Positions 23,703-36,893 of a stretch of 64,000 nucleotides of DNA are shown here, in pieces. The position numbers were made by a program, and so were the translations under genes. How positions within the stretch are numbered: the stretch's first letter is position 1; every line of letters starts with the position of its first letter. The notes beneath the pieces were generated by a model. It searched no databases. It was not told where the DNA came from and saw nothing but the letters and a program-made list of their open reading frames with translations. Source of the DNA: Cervus elaphus (taxonomy: Eukaryota > Chordata > Mammalia > Artiodactyla > Cervidae); NCBI RefSeq assembly GCF_910594005.1, contig NC_057828.1, forward strand, positions 3,050,235 to 3,114,234, read 5' to 3'.

Positions 23703-26700
23703 CTCCTGCCTAGTTGCGAGGGATAACTCCGGATGCTCCTCGAGGCTTGGCAGGGCAATTGGGACGCCTCTCCAGATGAGGCGGGAGACCAAGGGTCCCT
23801 TTCCACGTGCCACAGGAATCCTGGGACTCCTATCAAGTTTCACGAGGAGTCAGGCATCGTCTCCTTTGGAGGCACTGATCTCCGCGTACCTCTGGAGTTA
23901 TCAAAGGATGTGAGGCCTCCGGTCGCGATGAGGTGGGGATCTAGGTCTTTCTCTGTGGTCTCCACAGGGGATTCAGACATCCTTTCATCTTGGGAAATGC
24001 AAAACGAACCTGCATTCAAGTCACTGCAGGGATATCCGGCCTTATTTCGAGTCAGGGCATCGCGGTGTCCATTCCACTTGAGGCCGCAAAGTCATGGTCC
24101 CTCTCACATACCTAGAGCTGAGAGAAGCCTCCTCTTGAGGTGCTTGTGGTAAGGTGGTATTCCTCTGGAGTCGAAGCCAGGGACTAACCTCTAATCTCGA
24201 GTAGATTTTTGGTCCACGGAGCTCTTTCATGTTGCTACAGTGACCTCAGGTTCCCTCTAGCCTTGAAACAGTGTTTTGGGTTTTCTCTGGAGTGCCATCA
24301 AGGAAATCAAGGCTCCTTTCATGTGTGATGTGCAACACGGAAATGATCTGCACGCAGTGCAGGGGAATCGGGCCTCAGCTCCCGGCGAGGGGGAAGTCTC
24401 ATGGTTTTTCTCGAGTTGCGGTGGGAACCTGGGGTATATTCTCGAGTTACGACGGGGATGGCCCTTCCACACACGTGTTTCTTCAGTGACGTCAGGACTT
24501 CTGCCTAGTTGCGAGGGACAACTCGGGATTCTCCTCGAGGCTTGGCAGGGCAATTGGGATGCCTCTCCAGATGAGACGGGAGACCAAGGGTCCCTTTCCA
24601 CGTGCGACCGGAATCCTGGGACTCATATCAAGTTTCAGGAGGAGTCAGGCATCGTCTCCTTTGGTGGCACGGATCTCTGGGTACCTCTGGAGTTATCAAA
24701 GTATGTGAGGCCTCCGTCGCGATGAGGTGGGGTACTAGGTCTTTTTCTGTGGTCTCCACAGGGGATTCAGACATCCTTTCGTCTTGGGAGATGCAAGACG
24801 AGCCTGCATTCAAGTCACTGCAGGGATATCCGGCCTTATTTCGAGTCAGGGCATCACGGTGTCCATTCCACTTGAGGCCGCAAACTCAGGATCCCTCTCA
24901 CATACCTAAACCTGCCAGAAGCCTCCTCTTGAGGTGCTTGTGGTAAGGTGGTATTCCTCTGGAGTCGAAGTTAGGGACTAACCCCTCATCTCGAGTTGAT
25001 TTTTGGTCCACGGAGCTCTTTCGTGTTGCTACAGTGACCTCAGGATCCCTCTAGCCTTGAAACAGTGTTCTTGGGGTTTCTCTGGAGTGCCATCAAGGAA
25101 ACCAAGGCTCCTTTCATGTGTGATGTGCAACACGGAATTGCTCTGCACGCAGTGCAGGGGAATTGGGCCTCATCTCGCGGCGAAGGGGAAGTCTCATGGT
25201 TTTTCTGGAGTTGTGGCGGGGACCTGGGGTATATTCTGGAGTTACGACGGGGATGGCCCTTCCACCCACGTGTTTGTTCAGTGACGTCAGGACTCCTGCC
25301 TAGTTGCGAGGGACAACTCGGGATTCTCCTCGAGGCTTGGCAGGGCAATTGGGACGCCTCTCCAACTGAGGCGGGAGACCAAGGGTCCCTTTCCACGTGC
25401 CACAGGAATCCTGGGACTCCTATCAAGTTTCACGAGGAGTCAGGCATCGTCTCCTTTCTAGGCACTGATCTCCGCGTACCTCTGGAGTTATCAAAGGATG
25501 TGAGGCCTCCGGTTGCGATGAGGTGGGGAACTAGGTCTTTCTCTGTGATCTCCACAGGGGATTCAGACATCCTTTCATCTTGGGAGATGCAAGACGAGCC
25601 TGCATTCAAGTCACTGCAGGGATATCCGGCCTTATTTCGAGTCAGGGCATCGCGGTGTCCATTCCACTTGAGGCCGCAAACTCAGGGTACCTCTCACATA
25701 CCTAGAGCTGAGAGAAGCCTCCTCTTGAGGTGCTTGTGGTAAGGTGGTATTCCTCTGGAGTCGAAGCCAGGGACTAACCCCTCATCTCGAGTTGATTTTT
25801 GGTCCACGGAGCTCTTTCCTGTTGCTGCAGTAACCTCAGGATCCCTCTAGCCTTGAAACAGTGTTCTTGGGGTTTCTCTGGAGTGCCATCAAGGAAATCA
25901 AGGCTCCTTTCATGTGTGATGTGCAACACGGAATTGCTCTGCACGCAGTGCAGGGGAATCGAACCTCATTTGGCGGCGAGGGGGAAGTCTCATGGTTTTT
26001 CTCGAGTTGCGGCGGGAATCTGGGGTATATTCTCGAATTACGACGGGGATGGCCCTGCCACACCCGTGTTTGTTCAGGGACGTCAGGACTTCTGCCTAGT
26101 TGCAAGGGACAACTCGGGATTCTCCTCGAGGCTTGGCAGGGCAATTGGGACGCCTCTCCAGGTGAGGCGGGAGACCAAGGGTCCCTTTCCACGTGCGAAA
26201 GGAATCCTGGGACTCCTATCAAGTTTCACGAGGAGTCAGGCATCGTCTCCTTTGGAGGCACTGATCTCCGCGTACCTCTGGAGTTAACAAAGAATGTGAG
26301 GCCTCTGGTCGCGATGAGGTGGGGAACTAGGTCTTTCTCTGTGGTCTCCACAGGGGATTCAAACATCCTTTCATCTTGGGAAATGCAAAAGGAGCCTGCA
26401 TTCAAGTCACTGCAGGGATATCCGGCCTTATTTCGAGTCAGGGCATCGCGGTGGCCATTCCACTTGAGGCCGCAAACTCAGGGTCCCTCTCACATACCTA
26501 GACCTGAGAGAAGCCTCCTCTTGAGGTGCTTGTGGTAAGGTGGTATTCCTCTGGAGTCAAAGCCAGGGACTAACCTCTCATCTCCTGTTGATTTTTGGTC
26601 CACGGAGCTCTTTCGTGTTGCTACAGTGACCTCAGGATCCCTCTAGCCTTGAAACAGTGTTCTTGGGGTTTCTCTGGAGTGCCATCAAGGAAACCAAGGC

Positions 26701-28139
26701 TCCTTTCATGTGTGATGTGCAACACGGAATTGCTCTGCATGCAGTGCAGGGGAATCGGGCCTCATCTCGCGTTGAGGGGAAAGTCTCATGGTTTTTCTCG
26801 AGTTGCGGCGGGAACCTGGGGTATATTCTCGAGTTACGACGGGGATGTCCCTTCCACCCACGTGTTTGTTCAGCCACGTCAGGACTCCTGCCTAGTTGCG
26901 AGGGATAACTCGGGATTCTCCTCGAGGCTTGGCAGGGCAATTGGGACGCCTCTCCAGCTGAGGCGGGAGACCAAGGGTCCCTTTCCACATACCACAGGAG
27001 TCCTGGGACTCCTAGCAAGTTTCACGAGGAGTCAGGCATCATTTCCTTTGGAGGCATTGATCCCCGCGTACCTCTGGAGTTTTCAAAGGATGTGAGGCCT
27101 CCGGTCGCGATGAGGTGGGGAACTAGGTCTTTCTCTGTGATCTCCACAGGGGATTCAGACATCCTTTCATCTTGGGAGATGCAAGACGAGCCTGCATTCA
27201 AGTCACTGCAGGTATATCCGGCCTTATTTCGAGTCAGGGCATCGCGGTGTCCATTCCACTTGAGGCCGCAAACTCAGGGTCCCTCTCACATACCTAGAGC
27301 TGAGAGAAGCCTCCTCTTGAGGTGCTTGTGGTAAGGTGGTATTCCTCTGGAGTCGAAGCCAGGGAATAACCCCTCATCTCGAGTTGATTTTTGGTCCACG
27401 GAGCTCTTTTGTGTTGCTACAGTGACCTCAGGATCCCTCTAGCCTTGAAACAGTGTTCTTGGGGTTTCTCTGGAGTGCCATGAAGGAAATCAAGGCTCCT
27501 TTCATGTTTGATGTGCAACACGGAATTGCTCTGCACGCACTGCAGGGGAATCGGGCCTCATCTCGCGGCGAGGGGGAAGTCTCATGGTTTTTCTCGAGTT
27601 GCGGCGGGAACCTGGGGTATATTCTCGAGTTACGACGGGGATGGCCCTTCCACCCACGTGTTTGTTCAGCGACGTCAGGGCTCCTGCCTCGTTGCAAGGG
27701 ACAACTCGGGATTCTCCTCGAGGCTTGGCAGGGCAATTGGGACGCCTCTCCAGCTGAGGCGGGAGACCAAGGGTCCCTTTCCACGTGCCACAGGAATCCT
27801 GGGACTCCTATCAAGTTTCACGAGGAGTCAGGCATCGTTTCCTTTGGAGGCACTGATCTCCGCGTACCTCTGGAGTTTTTAAAGTATGTGAGGCCTCCGG
27901 TCACCATGAGGTGGGGAACTAGGTCGTTCTCTGTGGTCTCCACAGGGGATTCAGACATCCTTTCGTCTTGGCAGATGCAAGACGAGCCTGCATTCAAGTC
28001 ACTGCAGGGATATCCGGCCTTATTTCGAGTCAGGGCATCACGGTGTCCATTCCACTTGAGGCCGCAAAATCAGGGTCCCTCTCACATACCTAGAGCTGAG
28101 AGAAACCTCCTCTTGAGGTACTTGTGGTGAGGTAGTACT
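23703..28139 (+). repeat. Shuffled recurrence of left-part monomer types (m30 3' part to m35)
   Basis: This segment reuses monomers seen between 13 and 17.8 kb, in a different order. The 3' part of m30 follows m19 (offset about 8,753). Monomer m31 (24162) follows m22 and shares two of its three one-base deletions. Monomer m32 (24956) is of the m17/m29 type. Monomers m33 and m34 (25752, 26548) follow m20 and m21 at offset 10,343. Monomer m35 (27344) follows m18 over its whole length, including GGTCACCATGAGG and the RNLLLRYLW-like variant end. The order m19-m22-m17-m20-m21-m18 cannot be made by one simple duplication of the present neighbour. Confidence 0.8.
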
Positions 28140-31100
28140 TCTCTGCAATCGAAGCCAGGGACTAACCTCTCATCTCGAGTTGATTTTTGGTCCATGAAGT
28201 TCTTTCGTGTTGCTACAGTGACCTCAGGATACCTCTAGCCTTGAAACAGTGTTCTTGAGGTTTCTCTGGAGTGCCATCAAGGAAATCAAAGCTCCTTTCA
28301 TGTGTGATGTGCAACACGGAATTGCTCTGCACGCAGTGCAGGGGAATCGGGCCTCATCTCGCGGCGAGGGGGAACTCTCATGTCTTTTCTCGAGTTGCGG
28401 CGGGGACCTGGGGTATATTCTCGAGTTACGACGGGGATGGCCCTTCCACCCACGAGTTTCTTCAGCGACGTCAGGACTCCTGCCTAGTTGTGAGGGACAA
28501 CTCGGGATTCTCCTCGAGGCTTGGCAGGGCAATTGGGACGCCTCTCCAGCTGAGGCGGGAGACCCAGGGTCCCTTTCCACGTGCCACAGAAATCCTGGGA
28601 CTCCTATCAAGTTTCACGAGGAGTCAGGCATCGTCTCCTTTGGAGGCACAGATCTCCACATACCGCTGAAATTTTCAAAGGATGTGAAGCCTCCTGTCGC
28701 GATGAGGTGGGGAACTAGGTCTTTCTCTGTGGTCTCCACAAGGGATTCAGACATCCTTTCGTCTTGGGAGATGCAAGACGAGCCTGCATTCAAGTCACTG
28801 CAGGGATATCTGACCTTATTTCGCGTAATGGCATCGCAGTGTCCATTCCACTTGAGGCCGCAAAATCAGGGTCCCTCTCACATACCTAGAGCTGAGAGAA
28901 GCCTCCTCTTGAGGTGCTTGTGGTAAGGTGGTATTCCTCTGGAGTCGAAGCCAGGGACTAACCCCTCATCTCGAGTTGATTTTTGGTCCACGGAGCTCTT
29001 TCCTGTTGCTGCAGTAACCTCAGGATCCCTCTAGCCTTGAAACTGTGTTCTTGGGGTTTCTCTGGAGTGCCATCAAGGAAATCAAGGCTCCTTTCATGTG
29101 TGATGTGCAACACGGAATTGCTCTGCACGCAGTGCAGGGGAATCGAACCTCATTTGGCGGCGAGGGGGAAGTCTCATGGTTTTTCTCGAGTTGCGGCGGG
29201 AACCTGGGGTATATTCTCGAGTTACGACGGGGATGGCCCTTCCACACCCGTGTTTGTTCAGGGACGTCAGGACTTCTGCTTGTTGCAAGGGACAACTCGG
29301 GATTCTCCTCGAGGCTTGGCAGGGCAATTGGGACGCCTCTCCAGGTGAGGCGGGAGACCAAGGGTCCCTTTCCACGTGCCACAGGAATCCTGGGACTCCT
29401 ATCAAGTTTCACGAGGAGTCAGGCATCGCTTCCTTTGGAGGCACTGATCTCCGCGTACCTCTGGAGTTTTCAAAGAATGTGAGGCCTCCGGTAACCATGA
29501 GGTGGGGAACTAGGTCGTTCTCTGTGGTCTCCACAGGGGATTCAGACATCCTTTCGTCTTGGCAGATGCAAGACGAGCCTGCATTCACGTCACTGCAGGG
29601 ATATCCGGCCTTATTTCGAGTCAGGGCATCACGGTGTCCATTCCACTTGAGGCCGCAAAATCAGGGTCCCTCTCACATACCTAGAGCTGAGAGAAACCTC
29701 CTCTTGAGGTACTTGTGGTGAGGTGGTATATCTCTGGAGTCGAAGCCAGGGACTAACCTCTCATCTCGAGTTGATTTTTGGTCCATGTAGCTCTTTCGTG
29801 TTGCTACAGTGACCTCAGGATGCCTCTAGCCTTGAAACAGTGTTCTTGGGGTTTCTCTGGAGTGCCTTCAAGGAAATCAAGGCTCCTTTCATGTGTGATG
29901 TGGAACACGGAAAGGCTCTGCACGCAGTGCAGGGGAATCGGGGCTTATCCTGCGGCGAGGGGGAAGTCTCATGGTTTTTCTCGAGTTGCGGCGGGAACCT
30001 GGGGTATATTCTCGAGTTACGACGGGGATGGCCGTTCCACACCCGTGTTTGTTCAGGGACGTCAGCACTTCTGCCTAGTTGCGAGGGACATCTCGGGATT
30101 CTCCTCGAGGATTGGCAGGGCAATTGGGATGCCTCTCTAGCTGAAGCGAGAGACCAAGGGTCCCTTGCCACGTGCCACAGGAATCCTGGGACTCCTATAA
30201 AGTTTCACGAGGAGTCAGGCATCGTCTCCTTTGGAGGCACTGATCTCCGCGTACCTCTGAAGTTTTCAAAGGATGTGAGGCCTCCCGTCGCGATGAGGTG
30301 GGAAACTAGGTCTTTCTCTGTGGTCTCCACAGGGGATTTAGACATCTTTTCGTCTTGGGAGATGCAAGACGAGCCTGCATTCAAGTCACTGCAGGGATAT
30401 CCGGCCTTATTTCGAGTCAGGGCATCGCGGTGTCCATTCCACTTGAGGCCGCAAACTCAGGGTCCCTCTCACATACCTAGAGCTGAGAGAAGCCTCCTCT
30501 TGAGGTGCTTGTGGAAAGGTGGTATTCCTCTGGAGTTGAAGCCAGGGACTAACCTCTCATCTCGAGTTGATTTTTGGTCCACGGTGTTCTTTCGTGTTGC
30601 TACAGTGACCTCAGGTTCCCTCTAGTCTTGAAACAGTGTTTTTGGGGTTTCTCTGAAGTGCCATCAAGGAAATCAAAGCTCCTTTCATGTGTAATGTGCA
30701 ACAAGGAATTGCTCTGCACGCAGTGCAGGGTATCGGGCCTCATATCCCGGCGAGGGGGAAGTCTCATGATTTTTCTCGAGTTGCGGTGGGAACGTGGGGT
30801 ATATTCTCGAGTTACGACGGGGACGGCCCTTCCACACACGTGTTTGTTCAGCGATGTCAGGACTCCTGCCTAGTTGCGAGGGACAACTCGGGATTCTCCT
30901 CGAGGCTTGGCAGGGCAATTGGGACGCCTCTCCAGCTGAGGCGGGAGATCTAGTGTCCCTTTCCACGTGCCACAGGAATCCTGGGACTCCTATCAAGTTT
31001 CACGAGGAGTCAGGCATCGTCCCTTTTGGAGGCACTGATCTCCGCGTACCTCTGGAGTTTTCAAAGGATCTGAGGCCTCCGGTCGCGATGAGGTTGGGAA

Positions 31101-32117
31101 CTAGATCTTTCTCTGTGGTCTGCACAGGGGATTCAGACATCCTTTCGTCTTGGGAGATGCAAGACGAGCCTGCATTCAAGTCACTGCAGGGATATCCGGC
31201 CTTATTTCGAGTCAGGGCATCGCGGTGTCCATTCCACTTGAGGCCGCAAACTCAGGGTCCCTCTCACATACCTAGAGCTGAGAGAAGCCTCCTCTTGAGG
31301 TGCTTGTGGTAAGGTGGTAGTCCTCTGCAGTCGAAGCCAGGGACTAACCTCTCATCTCGAGTTGATTTTTGGTCCATGAAGTTCTTTCGTGTTGCTACAG
31401 TGACCTCAGGATACCTCTAGCCTTGAAACAGTGTTCTTGAGGTTTCTCTGGAGTGCCATCAAGGAAATCAAAGCTCCTTTCATGTGTGATGTGCAAAACG
31501 GAATTGCTCTGCACGCAGTGCAGGGGAATCGGGCCTCATCTCGCGGCGAGGGGGAACTCTCATGTCTTTTCTCGAGTTGCGGCGGGGACCTGGGGTATAT
31601 TCTCGAGTTACGACGGGGATGGCCCTTCCACCCACGAGTTTCTTCAGCGACGTCAGGACTCCTGCCTAGTTGCGAGGGACAACTCGGGATTCTCCTCGAG
31701 GCTTGGCAGGGCAATTGGGACGCCTCTCCAGCTGAGGCGGGAGACCCAGGGTCCCTTTCCACGTGCCACAGAAATCCTGGGACTCCTATCAAGTTTCACG
31801 AGGAGTCAGGCATCGTCTCCTTTGGAGGCACAGATCTCCACATACCGCTGAAATTTTCAAAGGATGTGAAGCCTCCTGTCGCGATGAGGTGGGGAACTAG
31901 GTCTTTCTCTGTGGTCTCCACAAGGGATTCAGACATCCTTTCGTCTTGGGAGATGCAAGACGAGCCTGCATTCAAGTCACTGCAGGGATATCTGGCCTTA
32001 TTTCACGTCATGGCATCGCAGTGTCCATTCCACTTGAGGCCGCAAAATCAGGGTCCCTCTCACATACCTAGAGCTGAGAGAAGCCTCCCCTTGAGCTGCT
32101 TGTGGTAAGGTGTTATT
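28140..32117 (+). repeat. Satellite monomers m36-m40, with m36/m40 as duplicates
   Basis: Monomer m36 (28140-28935) and m40 (31322-32117) are near-identical at offset 3,182. Both have TCTTGAGGTTTCTC, GGAACTCTCATGTC, CCACGAGTTTCTTC, CTCCACATACCGCTG and CCACAAGGGATTC. Between them, m37 (28936-29730) is of the m20 type and has one base missing near 29281 (TCTGCTTGTTGC). Monomer m38 (29731-30526) is of the m46 type with GTGCCTTCAAGG and GGAAAGGCTCTGC; at its end GTGGAAAGGTGG replaces GTGGTAAGGTGG. Monomer m39 (30527-31321) has one base missing near 30730 (CAGGGTATCGGG). Confidence 0.82.
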
Positions 32118-34505
32118 CCTCTGGAGTCGAAGCCAGGAGCTAACCTCTCATCTCAAGTTGATTTCTGGTCCACGGAGCTCTTTCATGTTGCTACAGTGAC
32201 CTCAGGATCCCTCTAGCCTTGAAACAGTGTTCTTGGGGTTTCTCTGGAGTGCCATCAAGGAAACCAAGGCTCCTTTCATGTGTGATGTGCAACACGGAAT
32301 TGCTCTGCACGCAGTGCAGGGGAATCGGGCCTCATCTCGCGGCGAGGGGGGAGTCTCATGTTTTTTCTCGAGTTGCGGCGGGGACCTGGGGTATATTCTC
32401 GAGTTACGATGGGGATGGCCCTTCCACCCACGTGTTTGTTCAGCGACGTCAGGACTCCTGCCTAGTTGCGAGGGACAACTCGGGATTCTCCTCGAGGCTT
32501 GGCAGGGCAATTGGGACGCCTCTCCACCTGAGGCGGGAGACCAAGGGTCCCTTTCCACGTGCCACAGGAATCCTGGGACTCCTATCAAGTTTCACGAGGA
32601 GTCAGGCATCGTCTCCTTTGGAGGCACTGATCTCCGCGTACCTCTGGAGTTTTCAAAGGACGTGAGGCGTCCGGTCGTGATGAGGTGGGGAACCAGCTCT
32701 TTCTCTGTGGTCTCCACAGGGGATTCAGACATCCTTTCTATTTGGGAGAGGCAAGACGAGCCTGCATTCAAGTCACTGCAGGGATATCCGGCCTTATTTC
32801 GAGTCAGGGCATCACTGTGTCCATTCCACTTGAGGCCGCAAACTCAGGGTCCCTCTCACATACCTAGAGCTGAGAGAAGCCTCCTCTTGAGGTGCTTGTG
32901 GTAATGTGGTATTCCTCTGGAGTCGAAGCCAGGGACTAACCTCTCATCTCGAGTTGATTTTTGGTCCACGGAGCTCTTTCGTGTTGCTACAGTGACCTCA
33001 GGATCCCTCTAGCCTTGAAACAGTGTTCTTGGGGTTTCTCTGGAGTGCCATCAAGGAAATCAAGGCTCCTTTCATGTGTGATGTGCAACACGGAATTGCT
33101 CTGCACGCAGTGCAGGGGAATCGGGCCTCATCTCGCGGTGAGGGGGAAGTCTCATGGTTTTTCTCGAGTTGCGGCGGGAACCTGGGGTATATTCTCGAGT
33201 TACGACGGGGATGTCCCTTCCACCCACGTGTTTGTTCAGCCACGTCAGGACTCCTGCCTACTTGCGAGGGCCAACTCGAGATTCTCCTCGAGGCTTGGCA
33301 GGGCAATTGGGACGCCTCTCCACCTGAGGCGGGAGACCAAGGGTCCCTTTCCACATACCACAGGAGTCCTGGGACTCCTAGCAAGTTTCAAGAGGAGTCA
33401 GGCATCATTTCCTTTGGAGGCATTGATCTCCGCGTACCTCTGGAGTTTTCAAAGGATGTGAGGCCTCCGGTCGCGATGAGGTGGGGAACTAGGTCTTTCT
33501 CTGTGGTCTCCACAGGGGATTCAGACATCCTTTCGTCTTGGGAGATGCAAGACGAGCCTGCATTCAAGTCACTGCAGGGATATCCGGCCTTATTTCGCGT
33601 CAGGGCATCGTGGTGTACATTCCACTTGAGGCCGCAAACTCAGGGTCCCTCTCACATACCTAGAGCTGAGAGAAGCCTCCTCTTGAGGTGCTTGTGGTAA
33701 GGTGGTATTCCTCTGGAGTCGAAGCCAGGGACTAACCCCTCATCTCGAGTTGATTTTTCGTCCACGGAGCTCTTTTGTGTTGCTACAGTGACCTCAGGAT
33801 CCCTCTAGCCTTGAAACAGTGTTCTTGGGGTTTCTCTGGAGTGCCATGAAGGAAATCAAGGCTCCTTTCATGTGTGATGTGCAACACGGAATTGCTCTGC
33901 ACGCACTGCAGGGGAATCGGGCCTCATCTCGCGGCGAGGGGGTAGTCTCATGGTTTTTCTCGAGTTGCGGCGGGGACCTGGGGTATATTCTCGAGTTACG
34001 ACGGGGATGGCCCTTCCACCCACGTGTTTGTTCAGCGACTTCAGGACTCCTGCCTAGTTGCGAGGGACAACTCGGGATTGTCCTCGAGGCTTGGCAGGGC
34101 AATAGGGACGCCTCTCCAGCTGAGGCGGGAGACCAAGGGTCCCTTTCCACGTGCCACAGGAATCCTGGGACTCCTATCAAGTTTCACGAGGAGTCAGGCA
34201 TCGTCTCCTTTGGAGGTACTGATCTCCGCGAACCTCTGGAGTTATCAAAGTATATGAGGCCTCCGGTCGCGATGAGGTGGGGATCTAGGTCTTTCTCTGT
34301 GGTCTCCACAGGGGATTCAGACATCGTTTCATCTTGGGAAATGCAAAACGAACCTGCATTCAAGTCACTGCAGGGATATCCGGCCTTATTTCGAGTCAGG
34401 GCATCGCGGTGTCCATTCCACTTGTGGCCGCAAACTCAGGGTCCCTCTCACATACCTAGAGCTGAGAGAAGCCTCCTCTTGAGGTGCTTGTGGTAAGGTG
34501 GTATT
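32118..34505 (+). repeat. Satellite monomers m41-m43, with hybrid m43
   Basis: Monomer m41 (32118) carries several private changes: AGGGGGGAGTCTC, GTCATGTTTTTTC, AACCAGCTC and CTATTTGGGAGAGG. Monomer m42 (32914) is of the m5/m21/m34 type with CCACATACCACAGGAGTCC. Monomer m43 (33710) is a hybrid: its 5' part is m18-type (CCATGAAGG, GCACTGCAGG) and from 33975 onward it is m2-type (GGGGACCTGG, CGACTTCAGG, GGGATTGTCC, GCAATAGGGACG). The switch lies between 33906 and 33975. Confidence 0.82.
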
Positions 34506-35590
34506 CCTCTGGAGTCGAAGCCAGGGACTAACCCCTCATCTCGAGTTGATTTTTGGTCCACGGAGCTCTTTCCTGTTGCTGCAGTAACCTCAGGATCCCT
34601 CTAGCCTTGAAACAGTGTTCTTGGGGTTTCTCTGGAGTGCCATCAAGGAAATCAAGGCTCCTTTCATGTGTGATGTGCAACACGGAATTGCTCTGCACGC
34701 AGTGCAGGGGAATCGAACCTCATTTGGCGGCGAGGGGGATGTCTCATGGTTTTTCTCGAGTTGCGGCGGGATCCTGGGGTATATTCTCGAGTTACGACGG
34801 GGATGGCCCTTCCACACCCGTGTTTGTTCAGGGACGTCAGGACTTCTGCCCAGTTGCAAGGGACAACTCGGGATTCTCCTCGAGGCTTGGCAGGGCAATT
34901 GGGACGCCTCTCCAGGTGAGGCGGGAGACCAAGGGTCCCTTTCCACGTGCCACAGGAATCCTGGGACTCCTATCAAGTTTCACGAGGAGTCAGGCATCGT
35001 CTCCTTTGGAGGCACTGATTTCCGTGTACCTCTGGAGTTATCAAAGAATGTGAGGCCTCCGGTCGCGATGAGGTGGGGAACTAGGTCTTTCTCTGTGGTC
35101 TCCACAGGGGATTCAAACATCCTTTCATCTTGGGAAATGCAAAACGAGCCTGCATTCAAGTCACTGCAGGGATATTCGGCCTTATTTCGAGTCAGGGCAT
35201 CGCGGTGGCCATTCCACTTGAGGCCGCAAACTCAGGGTCCCTCTCACATACCTAGAGCTGAGAGAAGCCTCCTCTTGAGGTGCTTGTGGTAAGGTGGTAT
35301 TCCTCTGGAGTCGAAGCCAGGGACTAACCTCTCATCTCGAGTTGATTTTTGGTCCACGGAGCTCTTTTGTGTTGCTACAGTGACCTCAGGATCCCTCTAG
35401 CCTTGAAACAGTGTTCTTGGGGTTTCTCTGGAGTGCAATGAAGGAAATCAAGACTCCTTTCATGTGTGATGTGCAACACGGAATTGCACTGCACGCATTG
35501 CAGGGGAATCGGGCCTCATTTTGCGGCGAGGGGGAAGTCTCATGGTTTTTCTCGAGTTGCGGCGGGAACCTGGGGTATATTCTCGATTTA
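34506..35590 (+). repeat. Three-monomer-shift duplicate, left copy (m44 and m45 5' part)
   Basis: This segment matches 36894-37978 at offset 2,388 (3 x 796). Shared variants are CTTCTGCCCAGTTGC, ACTGATTTCCGTGTACC and GATATTCGGCC in m44/m47, and GAGTGCAATGAAGG, ATCAAGACTCC and GCATTGCAGG in m45/m48. Monomer m44 is also related to m20, m33 and m37 through GAATCGAACC and TTTGGCGGCGAGG. The right limit is placed only approximately, in the m45/m48 region after the CTCGA(TTT/GGT)ACGACG difference. Confidence 0.78.
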
Positions 35591-36893
35591 CGACGGGGAT
35601 GGCCCTTCCACCCACGTGTTTGTTCAGCGACGCCAGGGCTCCTGCCTCCTTGCAAGGAACAACTCGGGATTCTCCTCGAGGTTTAGCAGGGCAATTGGGA
35701 CGCCTCTCCAGCTGAGGCGGGAGACCAAGGGTCCCTTTCCACGTGCCACAGGAATCCTGGGACTCCTATCAAGTTTCACGAGGAGTCAGGCATCGTTTCC
35801 TTTGGAGGCACTGATCTCCGCATACCTCTGGAGTTTTCAAAGAATGTGAGGCCTCCGGTCACCATGAGGTGGGGAACTAGGTCGTTCTCTGTGGTCTCCA
35901 CAGGGGATTCAGACATCCTTTCGTCTTGGCAGATGCAAGACGAGCCTGCATTCACGTCACTGCAGGGATATCCGGCCTTATTTCGAGTCAGGGCATCACG
36001 GTGTCCATTCCACTTGAGCCTGCAAAATCAGGGTCCCTCTCACATACTTAGAGCTGAGAGATACCTCCTCTTGAGGTACTTGTGGTGAGGTGGTATATCT
36101 CTGGAGTCGAAGCCAGGGACTAACCTCTCATCTCGAGTTGATTTTTGGTCCACGGAGCTCTTTCGTGTTGCTACAGTGACCTCAGGATGCCTCTAGCCTT
36201 GAAACAGTGTTCTTGGGGTTTCTCTGGAGTGCCTTCAAGGAAATCAAGGCTCCTTTCATGTGTGATGTGCAACACGGAAAGGCTCTGCACGCAGTGCAGG
36301 GGAATCGGGCCTCATCCTGCGGCGAGGGGGAAGTCTCATGGTTTTTCTCGAGTTGTGGCGGGAACCTGCGGTATATTCTCGAGTTACGACGGGGATGGCC
36401 GTTCCACACCCGTGTTTGTTCAGGGACGTCAGCACTTCTGCCTAGTTGCGAGGGACAACTCGGGATTCTCCTCGAGGCTTGGCAGGGAAATTGGGACGCC
36501 TCTCCAGCTGAGGCGGGAGACCAAGGGTCCCTTTCCACGTGCCACAAGAATCCTGGGACTCCTATCAAGTTTCACGAGGAGTCAGGCATCGTCTCCTTTG
36601 GAGGCACTGATCTCCGCGTACCTCTGGAGTTATTAAAGGATGTGAGGCCTCCGGTCGCGATGAGGTGGGGAACTAGGTCTTTCTCTGTGGTCTCCACAGG
36701 GGATTCAGACATCCTCTCATCTTGGGAAATGCAAGACGAGCCTGCATTCAAGTCACTTCTGGGATATCCAGCCTTATTTCTAGTCAGGCCATCGCGGTGT
36801 CCATTCCACTTGTGGCCGCAAACTCAGGGTCCCTCTCACATACCTAGAGCTGAGAGAAGCCTCCTCTTGAGGTGCTTGTGGTAAGGTGGTATT
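35591..36893 (+). repeat. Satellite monomers m45 (3' part) and m46
   Basis: The 3' part of m45 resembles the ends of m18/m23/m37 (GGTCACCATGAGG, TTCACGTCACTGC) and has AGGTTTAGCAGG near 35680, a private change. Monomer m46 (36098-36893) is the partner of m38, sharing GTGCCTTCAAGG, GGAAAGGCTCTGC, CATCCTGCGGCG and CGTTCCACACCCG. Its 3' part has private changes, including CACTTCTGGGATATCC and TTTCTAGTCAGGCC. Confidence 0.78.
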
